A stretch of 64,000 nt of DNA from Pseudomonas trivialis (GTDB lineage: Bacteria; Pseudomonadota; Gammaproteobacteria; Pseudomonadales; Pseudomonadaceae): NCBI RefSeq assembly GCF_001439805.1, contig NZ_JYLK01000012.1, forward strand, positions 62,001-126,000, given 5' to 3'. This document shows positions 47,820 through 55,546 of the stretch, in pieces; position 1 is the stretch's first letter, and every line of letters starts with the position of its first letter. The position numbers were made by a program, and so were the translations under genes. Below the pieces are notes generated by a model. It ran no database searches, was not told where the DNA came from, and worked only from the letters and a program-made list of their open reading frames with translations.

Positions 47820-48533
47820 ATGTCCTCTCCCCGTATTCTGATGCTGGCCCGTGCCGACGGCAGCGCCGTTGGCACCCCCTTTCGCCACGCGGCCCTGAAC
47901 GCCCTCGACCCGTTCGGCGACGCCCGCCAGATCGCCTGGTTGAGCGAAGACGGCATGTCGGCCGGGCGCGTCGCGTTCAGCGGCGAAGCTGTGATCGACG
48001 ATTTCCCCTACAGCGAAACGCTGGTGGTACAAGCCGGTTCCGTGCTGCTGCACAGCGCCGAGCAGACCCTGGAACTGGGCGTCGGCGACAGCGCCGTGAT
48101 CGGCCGGGGCACGCGCCTCACCCTGCAAGCGAGCCCCGGCAGCTGGTGGGCCTTCTGCGCGCTGAACCTGACCGATGCGCCGCTGCGTCCCGGCCTTACC
48201 TGGCTCGATCCACGCACCCCGCTCAACCCGTCTGCCGCACCCGACGCGCAGATTTTGATTGGCCCGGCGCCGCAATGCCGCGCGAACAACCTGTTCGACG
48301 ATGAAAGCACCGAGCTGCGCGTGGGCATCTGGGACTCCACGCCCTATGCCCGTCACGGCCGCCCGCACAAGCTGCATGAATTGATGTACCTGATCGAAGG
48401 CAGCATGACGTTGCAGGACGCCGAGGGCGTGGACACGACGGTCAACCCCGGCGACACCGTGTTCGTCGCCAAAGGCGCGCCCTGCGCCTGGCGCGGCTCG
48501 GTGTATGTGCGCAAGATTTACACGGTGAAATAA
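47820..48533 (+). CDS. Bicupin domain protein
   Basis: A 237-residue protein of two cupin barrels. The second shows the standard HKLHELMYLIEGSMTL and VNPGDTVFVAKGAPCAW motifs with likely metal-binding histidines and glutamate; the first (VLLHSAEQTLELGVGDSAVI) lacks the histidine set and is probably structural. Such small cupins serve as isomerases, dioxygenases or ligand sensors. It starts at the ATG at 47820 behind GGAG, 21 bases after the GNAT gene and 28 bases before the aldehyde dehydrogenase gene, so all three are one operon. Confidence 0.85.
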   Translation: MSSPRILMLARADGSAVGTPFRHAALNALDPFGDARQIAWLSEDGMSAGRVAFSGEAVIDDFPYSETLVVQAGSVLLHSAEQTLELGVGDSAVIGRGTRLTLQASPGSWWAFCALNLTDAPLRPGLTWLDPRTPLNPSAAPDAQILIGPAPQCRANNLFDDESTELRVGIWDSTPYARHGRPHKLHELMYLIEGSMTLQDAEGVDTTVNPGDTVFVAKGAPCAWRGSVYVRKIYTVK

Positions 48534-48561
48534 GCTGTTATCGCTCCAGGGAGCCCGTTGA

Positions 48562-50025
48562 ATGACTACACACTCTTCGAACCGTTACAGCGTCGATGCG
48601 CACACGGCGGACAAGTTCTATATCGATGGCCGCTGGGTGGCGCCGGCCGTTCCGGCGAGCCTGGCGGTGATCAACCCGGCCACCGAAGAGGTGGCCGCGC
48701 AGGTCGCGCGCGGCTCCAGCGAAGATGTCGACCGTGCCGTCGCTGCGGCGCGTGCGGCGTTTCCCGGCTGGTCGGCCACCCCCCCGGCGGCGCGCGCTGG
48801 GGTGCTGGGGAAAATCCATGAACTGATTCTGGAGCGCAAAGAGCAACTGGCCCAGGCGCTGTCCCTGGAAATGGGCGCGGCCATCGGTTTTGCCCGCGCC
48901 ATGCAGGTGCCGCTGGCGGCCGAACATGTGCGGGTGGCGCGTGATTTGTTGACGAGCTACCGCTTTCACACGCTCGAAGGCAGCACCGCCATCGAACGCG
49001 AAGCCATCGGCGTGTGCGGGCTGATCACGCCGTGGAACTGGCCGCTGTACCAGATCACCGCCAAGGTCGCGCCGGCGATTGCCGCCGGCTGCACCGTGGT
49101 ACTCAAACCCAGCGAATTGTCGCCGCTGAGCGCGCTGCTGTTCGCTCAACTGGTGCACGACGCCGGCCTGCCGCCGGGGGTGTTCAACCTGGTCAACGGC
49201 AGCGGTCACGAGGTGGGCGCGGCGATGGCGGCACACCCTGACATCGACATGATTTCCATCACTGGCTCCAACCGCGCCGGCGCCCTGGTGGCGCAGGCCG
49301 CCGCGCCGACGGTCAAGCGCGTGACCCAGGAACTGGGCGGCAAGTCACCGAACGTGCTGCTGCCCGATGCGGACTTTGCCAACGTGGTGCCGCTGGGGGT
49401 GATGTCGGCGTTTCGCAACGTGGGCCAGTCGTGCAGCGCGCCAACGCGGATGATCGTGCCGAGGGCGCGGTTGGCCGAGGTCGAAGCGCTGGCGGCAGCC
49501 ACAGCCAACGCGATCATTGTGGGTGACCCGTCAGCGGAGGAGACAGTGCTGGGACCGATTGCCAATCAGGCGCAGTTCGAGCGCGTGCAAGTGATGATCG
49601 AGGCCGGCATCGACGAAGGGGCGAAACTGGTGTGCGGCGGTCCGGGACGTGTGGCGGGTTTTGACTACGGCTTTTACACGCGGCCGACGGTGTTCTCCGA
49701 GGTGGAGAACCGCATGCGTATCGCCCAGGAGGAAATTTTCGGGCCGGTGCTTTGTATCATTGCGTATGACACGGTGGACGAGGCCGTGGCCATTGCCAAT
49801 GACACGGTGTATGGGCTGGGCGCGCATGTGCAGGGGCAGGACCTGCAGGCTGCCCGGGCAGTGGCATCGCGTATTCGGGCGGGGCAGGTGCATCTGAATC
49901 ATCCCGCGTGGGATCCGATGGCCCCGTTTGGGGGGTATAAGCGGTCGGGCAATGGGCGGGAGTATGGGGTGGTGGGGTTCGAGGAGTATCTGGAGATTAA
50001 GGCGATTGTTGGGTTTGGTAGTTAA
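48562..50025 (+). CDS. Aldehyde dehydrogenase family protein
   Basis: A 487-residue NAD(P)-dependent dehydrogenase. The catalytic cysteine is C291 in NVGQSCSAPTR, the base E257 in TQELGGKSPN, and the cofactor loop ITPWNWPLYQITAK lies at 155-168. It ends the rightward operon (GNAT, cupin, ALDH). With the FAD oxidase encoded across the divergent spacer it would convert the aldehyde product to an acid. The particular aldehyde cannot be read from sequence. Confidence 0.94.
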   Translation: MTTHSSNRYSVDAHTADKFYIDGRWVAPAVPASLAVINPATEEVAAQVARGSSEDVDRAVAAARAAFPGWSATPPAARAGVLGKIHELILERKEQLAQALSLEMGAAIGFARAMQVPLAAEHVRVARDLLTSYRFHTLEGSTAIEREAIGVCGLITPWNWPLYQITAKVAPAIAAGCTVVLKPSELSPLSALLFAQLVHDAGLPPGVFNLVNGSGHEVGAAMAAHPDIDMISITGSNRAGALVAQAAAPTVKRVTQELGGKSPNVLLPDADFANVVPLGVMSAFRNVGQSCSAPTRMIVPRARLAEVEALAAATANAIIVGDPSAEETVLGPIANQAQFERVQVMIEAGIDEGAKLVCGGPGRVAGFDYGFYTRPTVFSEVENRMRIAQEEIFGPVLCIIAYDTVDEAVAIANDTVYGLGAHVQGQDLQAARAVASRIRAGQVHLNHPAWDPMAPFGGYKRSGNGREYGVVGFEEYLEIKAIVGFGS

Positions 50026-50027
50026 GG

Positions 50028-50270
50028 ATGGGCCATCCTTGGCCCAGCGCGGCTAACCCGGCGTCCTGCCGGGTTAGCAACGGATTCAAGCCTGCGTTCG
50101 GCCAGCGCGGTTGACGGGGCGCCTGAGATCAAGATCAAAAGCAGATCAACAACAGGGCAAAAGCAGGATCTGGTCGATTCGCTTTTTTGTGGGAGCTGGC
50201 TTGCCTGCAATGCAGACACCTCAATCCTTCAGGCAGACCTAGGCGATGCCTTCGCAGGCAAGCCAGCTTT
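50028..50270. repeat. Composite repeat fragment plus REPIN (copy 3)
   Basis: From 50028 the GGCCATCC and CCGGCGTCCTGCCGGGTT block known from 35.6-35.7 kb recurs, then GGGGCGCCTGAGATCAAGAT. A separate REPIN follows (50188-50270), with arms GTGGGAGCTGGCTTGCCTGC and GCAGGCAAGCCAGCT. Confidence 0.8.
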
Positions 50271-50330
50271 TATCAAACACAAAATAAAGTTTTGATTTAA
50301 AACATGAAACTTCAGGAAGCCACATTCCTG

Positions 50331-50665
50331 TGGCGAGCAGGCTTGTCCTGCGGTGGGCTGCGCAGCAGTCCCAAAACCATGCTCCGAGCAGTTTCAGGTG
50401 CGCCGCATGTTCCTTGATTGGGGGCGCTTCGCACCCCAACGCGGGGCAAGCCCCAATGCCGTTCAGTTAAGCGCAGATTCCCTGTGGCGAGCAGGCTTGT
50501 CCTGCGTTGGGCTGCGCAGCAGCCCCAAAACCAGGCGCTGAGCCGTATCAGGTACACCGCGTTTTGCTGGATTGGGGGCGCTTCGCACCCCAACGCGGGG
50601 CAAGCCCGCTCGCCACATAAGCCCACATATTTTCCTTAACTGAACGGCATTAGGGCAAGCCCGCT
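50331..50665. repeat. Tandemly duplicated REPIN of the TGTGGCGAGCAGG type
   Basis: A ~150-base unit starting TGTGGCGAGCAGGCTTGTCC, containing GGGCTGCGCAGCAG and GGGGGCGCTTCGCACCCC and ending CGCGGGGCAAGCCC, is present twice in a row (from 50331 and from 50482), with a third partial end near 50654-50672. A related single unit lies at 61251-61385. No gene is supported in 50026-50761. Confidence 0.82.
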
Positions 50666-50761
50666 CGCCACAGAGGCTCTAGTTTGCTGCGCGACAGCGC
50701 TCAGTCGAAGGCTTGGCGCTGCTTCCCGCATTTGATCGCGCTCCCCTCATACCGGTGGGTT

Positions 50762-51022
50762 CTAAGGGTGGGCGGCTTTTGTAACATCATCCAGCACGCG
50801 CTCGGCCAGCAAGCGCGACACTTCAATCAGTTGTGCAATACCCAATGCGCATTCGCGCCGTGTGCTTTCCAGCTCAAAGGCAAAGTCGCAGGCCAGGGCG
50901 TGGGCGCAGGCCAGTGATTCGCTGAGGTTGACCAACAGGTCCTGGGTGGGGATGCCGTCCTTGACGGAGAACAGCACGCTGGAAGCGCAATCGCGTGGGG
51001 GACTTGGGGTGGGTTTGATCAT
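50762..51022 (-). CDS. DUF6124-like small protein
   Basis: An 86-residue protein with the pattern of Pseudomonas DUF6124 proteins: MIKPTPSPPRD at the start, then helices LLVNLSESLACAHALACDFAFELE and ECALGIAQLIEVSRLLAERVLD. It is shorter than typical members, lacking part of the middle. The ATG at 51022 has GGAG eight bases upstream. Its function is unknown, and it stands alone between repeat-rich spacers. Confidence 0.75.
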   Translation of the reverse strand: MIKPTPSPPRDCASSVLFSVKDGIPTQDLLVNLSESLACAHALACDFAFELESTRRECALGIAQLIEVSRLLAERVLDDVTKAAHP

Positions 51023-51334
51023 TGTGAAGCTCCGGAGAAGTATTGAAGGAGCTGCCACTGATCGCCGCGACGCGATGGAAGGTGGCAGCTGTACGCAGGT
51101 TCGCGGACCGACTCTCCAGAACATCGGCATACCCGAAGGTATCCCGCGCACAGCTGCCATAACGCCGCACAGTAGACGATAAAAAAGCGCCAACTGAAAG
51201 GAGCCGATGACGCTTTTGCGTCTGAAGAAATACGGGCCGCGACGCCCGACCGCTGAATGCGCAGCGGTATACGGAGACTAGAGATCGAGTGTCCTAGGGA
51301 CAACCTCAAATCCGTGTGGGACGTTTCCGTTTTT

Positions 51335-51735
51335 TACCAACACCTGAATTCAAAATGTGCAGTGGGTCAGCTAGAAATAAGTTAACTGACACACCGCATT
51401 CGCGAGCAAGCCCCCTCCCACAGTTTGTACAGTGCTCGGCAAAAAAATGGTCGACTCGCTCCGGCCAGCGTGGTCGACACGGACGCCTGAAATTCAGATC
51501 AGCAGTGTGATATCTATCGACAGATGGAGATCCAAATGTGGGAGGGGGCTTGCTCCCGATAGCAGTGGGTCAGCTATCCATAAGCTGACTGACACTCAGC
51601 CATCGCGAGCAAGCCCCCTCCCACACTTTGAACAGCGCCAGGCAGGAAAACCTCGGTCGGCTCTAAGGTCGCCGCGCTCTTGATCTGGGGCGCTGTAAAA
51701 GCGGAACCGCCATTAGCCGTTACCGAAGCAACGGC
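51335..51735. repeat. Composite repeat with two REPINs (copy 4, inverted)
   Basis: Two REPINs (about 51350-51422 and 51533-51627) with GCAAGCCCCCTCCCACA arms flank blocks that match the 29 and 35.8 kb copies in inverse orientation: CAGTGTGATATC and CAGATGGAGATCC, then CGCCAGGCAGGAAAACCTC and GGTCGGCTCTAAGG. The first REPIN is less regular. No gene is supported in 51023-51756 outside these repeats. Confidence 0.8.
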
Positions 51736-51756
51736 GATACCCACCCCAAAAAAACC

Positions 51757-53082
51757 TCAAAAGTCCGCCACCTTTCCCCAAGCCGAAGACTTGAACCGAT
51801 CCGGATGATAAGGCTGCGGATCCACAATCGGCTGTGCCCCACTCACAATATCCGCAATCAAATGCCCCGCCCCCGGACCAATCCCGAACCCATGTCCGCT
51901 GAACCCCGCCGCCAATACCAATCCTGGCAAGCTGGCCATCTCGCCAATCCCGGGCACCCCGTCAGGCGTACTGTCCACATACCCCGCCCAAGCCGCGGTC
52001 ACCGTAGACTCTTTAAAGGCCGGCATCAGTTGCGCAGCCCGCGCATAAGTCAACTTCACCGCCGCCGCATCCGGCGTCGGGTCCAGAATCCGCATCTTCT
52101 CCATCGGCGTCGGCTCATCGAGACGCCAGCGCTTCCAGCTCTCATGCCCTGCCCGCGCGCCCTCGAACCCGCCCACCGCCAGATTGCGCCAGCGACGTTG
52201 AAACATCGGTAAAAACTGCGGCGCAAAGCTGAGCAACTGCGGCGTCGGGTCAACCCGCCCGCGCCCGCTGATGGCCAGCGTATAGCTGCCATCAAAGCGA
52301 CGTGTCATCGAGGCCTGGGAGGTGTGCAGCGCACTTGGCAGGTCCTGATTGGGCGGCGACACACGAAGCACCGTTTGCCGAATGGTCGCCTGGGGAAAAC
52401 GAATGCCGTACTGACGGCAGAACGACGACGCCCAGGCACCGGCGGCGAGTACCGCGAGACGGGTGCGGATGGTGCCCTTCTCGGTCACTACTCCCGACAG
52501 TCGCCCGCCTTCGGTCTCCAGCCCGCGCACGGCGCAGCCCTGATGCACCGTGCTGCCCAGCGCCATGATCGCGCGCGCGACCGCAGGCGCTGCGCGAGAT
52601 GGGTCGGCGATGCCGTCGGTGGGCGCGTAGACCCCGCCCTTCCACTGTTTGCCGGTGGCCCGACCCCGTTCAGCGGCTTGCTGCGCGGTGAGCATATGGG
52701 TCTCGACGTTAACCGAACGGGCAAATTCGCCCCAGCGCGCCCAGCCGTCGATTTCCTTTTCGTCATTGCTCAGGTAAAGCAGGCCGCAGCGGGTGAAGCC
52801 GGTCTGCTCGCCGGTTTCGGCGGCGAACTGCGACCACAGTTCCAGGCTCTTGGTGGCCATCGGCAGCTCGCGCGCATCGCGATTCTGCTGGCGGCACCAG
52901 CCCCAGTTGCGGCTCGATTGTTCAGCGCCGATACGGCCCTTTTCCACCAGGGCGACGTTCATCCCGCGTTTGGCCAGGTAATAAGCAGTAAAGGCACCGA
53001 TAATGCCGCCGCCGATCACGACCACGTCGGCGTCCGTCGGCAGGTCAGGCGAGGTTTCTACAGGAATCAGGGGAGCTGGCAT
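51757..53082 (-). CDS. FAD-dependent oxidoreductase (DAO/D-amino acid dehydrogenase-like)
   Basis: A 441-residue flavoprotein with the dinucleotide loop VVVIGGGIIGAFTAYYLAKRG (residues about 19-39) and the motif SSRNWGWCRQQNRD at about 57-70, which is shared by a DAO subgroup acting on N-substituted or D-amino acids and opine-like compounds. The C-terminus has GMASLPGLVLAAGFSGHGFGIGPGAG-like sequence (GFSGHGFGIGPGAG) that closes the FAD site. It starts at the ATG at 53082 and stands alone, divergent from yggL. The electron acceptor and substrate are not known. Confidence 0.9.
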   Translation of the reverse strand: MPAPLIPVETSPDLPTDADVVVIGGGIIGAFTAYYLAKRGMNVALVEKGRIGAEQSSRNWGWCRQQNRDARELPMATKSLELWSQFAAETGEQTGFTRCGLLYLSNDEKEIDGWARWGEFARSVNVETHMLTAQQAAERGRATGKQWKGGVYAPTDGIADPSRAAPAVARAIMALGSTVHQGCAVRGLETEGGRLSGVVTEKGTIRTRLAVLAAGAWASSFCRQYGIRFPQATIRQTVLRVSPPNQDLPSALHTSQASMTRRFDGSYTLAISGRGRVDPTPQLLSFAPQFLPMFQRRWRNLAVGGFEGARAGHESWKRWRLDEPTPMEKMRILDPTPDAAAVKLTYARAAQLMPAFKESTVTAAWAGYVDSTPDGVPGIGEMASLPGLVLAAGFSGHGFGIGPGAGHLIADIVSGAQPIVDPQPYHPDRFKSSAWGKVADF

Positions 53083-53327
53083 GGGCGGGTTTCCGTCAAG
53101 GTCGGTCGTGGGGGCTCTGGCATCGCGGCAGCATGGATTTATTACACCACCATGAAGCCATGCATAAACGGCGAAAAATACCGGCTGACTGACACAAACC
53201 ACCGTTTAACAGGCCCGCCCCGGCAGACTTTACCGATGAAGCGAATGAAGGTTTGCGTAACGCTGTAAGGCGGCCGCGCCTATTAGCTGGTAAAGTGCGC
53301 ACCGTTATTTATCAAGAGGAATGTTTC

Positions 53328-53672
53328 ATGGCCACTAACCGCTCCCAGCGTCTGCGCAAAAAACTGTGTGTGGACGAGTTCCAGGAATTGGGTTTCGAAC
53401 TGAACCTGGAATTCAAGAAAGACCTGGCTGACGATGCAATCGATGCATTTCTCGACGCGTTCCTCAAAGAAGCCATGGAAGCCAACGGCCTGGGCTACGT
53501 CGGCGGTGACGACTACGGTCTGGTCTGCCTGCAGAAGCGTGGCTCGGTCAGCGAAGAGCAGCGCGCCAAGGTTGAAGCCTGGCTCAAATCCCGCGATGAA
53601 CTGACCAAAGCTGAAGTCAGCCCATTGCTGGACGTCTGGTACCCGGAAAAGCCGATCAATCCGGTTGCCTGA
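53328..53672 (+). CDS. yggL: YggL family 50S ribosome-binding protein
   Basis: A 114-residue protein that matches YggL/DUF469: MATNRSQRLRKKLCVDEFQELGFE at the start, FKKDLADDAIDAFLDAFL in the middle and the tail YPEKPINPVA. Relatives associate with the large ribosomal subunit. The ATG at 53328 has AAGAGGA nine bases upstream. It is followed by a clear terminator, so it is a single-gene unit. Confidence 0.93.
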   Translation: MATNRSQRLRKKLCVDEFQELGFELNLEFKKDLADDAIDAFLDAFLKEAMEANGLGYVGGDDYGLVCLQKRGSVSEEQRAKVEAWLKSRDELTKAEVSPLLDVWYPEKPINPVA

Positions 53673-53680
53673 TTGTCCTC

Positions 53681-53711
53681 AGGGCCATCCTTGTGATGGC
53701 CCTGTTTGTTT
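53681..53711 (+). terminator. Rho-independent terminator after yggL
   Basis: AGGGCCATC (53681-53689) and GATGGCCCT (53695-53703) form a perfect 9-bp stem with a five-base loop, followed by GTTTGTTT. It starts 8 bases after the yggL stop. Confidence 0.88.
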
Positions 53712-53975
53712 ACGCGAGCCCCTTCTCTGGTGCTCCGCGCCCACGACACTTTGGTCGCCGGGCAACCGCTCAAAATCACTCGATCAATGAACGCGCTGCC
53801 GACTCTGTGGTGAAAGCAACGCCGTGCCTGTAAAAAAACGCCGATTTCCAGCTATCGTTCAGCTACAAGTGGCGCGACCTTGGGGCATAATGCCGACACT
53901 TTCATGACCACTGAGGGATTTTCTTACGTTCCCCTCGCCTTTTTCACCCTCCTCAGCAGCAGGGTTCTATTTTTT

Positions 53976-55436
53976 ATGATCAAATCTTTGCGTCCATTGT
54001 TACTCGCCGGTCTGCTCCTGCCACTGGCCTTTTCCGCCACCGCCGCCCCCGTCAACAACAGCCTGCCGCCCAATGTCGCGCAGGCCCTGCAGAAAGCCAA
54101 GCTGCAAAATACCGCCCTGTCTCTGGTGATGATTCCGCTCAACGGTCCGGGCACGCCGACTGTATTCAACGCCGACGTCTCGGTGAACCCCGCTTCCACC
54201 ATGAAGCTGGTCACCACCTACGCGGCCCTGGAAATGCTGGGCCCCAACCATCAGTGGAAAACCGAGTTCTATACCGACGGCACCCTCAGCGGGGGCGTGT
54301 TGCATGGCAACCTGTACCTCAAGGGCGGCGGCGACCCCAAGCTGAACATGGAAAAACTCTGGCTGCTGATGCGCGACCTGCGGGCCAATGGCGTGCAGCA
54401 GGTCACCGGTGACCTGGTGCTGGACCGCAGTTTCTTCAATCAACCGCTGCTGCCCGAGTTCAATGACGACGGCAACGACGAGAACAAACCGTTCCTGGTC
54501 AAGCCCGACGCGCTGCTGGTCAACCTCAAGGCTCTGCGCTTTGTCACGCGTAACGATGGGGGGCGGGTGATCGTCTCGGTCGAGCCGCCGATTGCCACCA
54601 TCCGCATCGACAATCAGGTCAAGGTCTCCAACGCCAGGCAGTGCACCGGCGATGTGCGCTACAACCCGGTCACCGCCGCCGATGGCAGCGTCACCGTGAC
54701 CGTCAGCGGCCAGTTGGCCGAGGGCTGCAGCTCGCAGACCTACCTGTCGCTGCTCGACCACGCCACCTACACCGCCGGCGCCGTGCGCGCCATCTGGAAA
54801 GAGTTGGGCGGCAGCATCCAGGGCCGTGACCTCCAGGCGCCGGTGCCCAAGAGCGCCAAGGTACTGGCTCGCGCGTTCTCGCCGGACCTGGCGGAAATCA
54901 TCCGCGACATCAACAAATACAGTAACAACACCATGGCCCAGCAGTTGTTCCTGAGCCTGGGCGCGCAATTTCGCAACGACGCCGACGGCGACGATGCCAA
55001 GGCCGCGCAGCGTGTGGTGCGCCAGTGGCTGGCGAAGAAAGGCATCACCGCGCCACACCTGGTGATGGAAAACGGTTCCGGCCTGTCCCGCGCCGAACGC
55101 GTCAGCGCCCGCGAAATGGCCGCCATGTTGCAGGCCGCATGGAAAAGCCCGTACGCCGCCGAATACATCAGCTCCCTGCCGATTGCCGGCACCGACGGCA
55201 CCATGCGTAAACGCCTGAAGACCACCGCCATGCGCGGCGAAGCCCACGTCAAGACCGGCACACTGAACACCGTTCGCGCGATTGCCGGGTTCAGCCGCGA
55301 CAACAACGGCTACACCTGGGCGGTGGTGGCGATCCTCAACGATTCGAAGCCGTGGGGTGCCTCGTCGGTACTGGACCAGGTGCTTCTGGACCTGTATCGC
55401 CAGCCTAAAGTGATGGCGGCAGCGCCGGTGCTCTAA
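53976..55436 (+). CDS. dacB: D-alanyl-D-alanine carboxypeptidase/endopeptidase (PBP4)
   Basis: A 486-residue periplasmic penicillin-binding protein. A signal peptide (SLRPLLLAGLLLPLAFSATA) precedes the mature enzyme. The active-site triad of motifs is complete: STMK at 74-77, SNN at 316-318 and KTG at 426-428. The large insertion between the first two is the class C arrangement. It trims peptidoglycan cross-links and peptides. The ATG at 53976 gives the signal peptide; earlier in-frame starts do not. It ends at a REPIN, opposite the GGDEF gene. Confidence 0.95.
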   Translation: MIKSLRPLLLAGLLLPLAFSATAAPVNNSLPPNVAQALQKAKLQNTALSLVMIPLNGPGTPTVFNADVSVNPASTMKLVTTYAALEMLGPNHQWKTEFYTDGTLSGGVLHGNLYLKGGGDPKLNMEKLWLLMRDLRANGVQQVTGDLVLDRSFFNQPLLPEFNDDGNDENKPFLVKPDALLVNLKALRFVTRNDGGRVIVSVEPPIATIRIDNQVKVSNARQCTGDVRYNPVTAADGSVTVTVSGQLAEGCSSQTYLSLLDHATYTAGAVRAIWKELGGSIQGRDLQAPVPKSAKVLARAFSPDLAEIIRDINKYSNNTMAQQLFLSLGAQFRNDADGDDAKAAQRVVRQWLAKKGITAPHLVMENGSGLSRAERVSAREMAAMLQAAWKSPYAAEYISSLPIAGTDGTMRKRLKTTAMRGEAHVKTGTLNTVRAIAGFSRDNNGYTWAVVAILNDSKPWGASSVLDQVLLDLYRQPKVMAAAPVL

Positions 55437-55526
55437 ATGTGGGAGGGGGCTCGCTCCCGATGGCGGTGTGACAGTCAGTCCAGGTATTGACTGATTCACC
55501 GCTATCGGGAGCAAGCCCCCTCCCAC
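55437..55526. repeat. REPIN between dacB and the GGDEF gene
   Basis: Arms GTGGGAGGGGGCTCGCTCCC and GGGAGCAAGCCCCCTCCCAC face each other over a short centre, starting right after the dacB stop. Placed between convergent genes, it may also serve as a transcription block. Confidence 0.88.
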
Positions 55527-55546
55527 CTTGGTTTTTGTGTCTGCCT

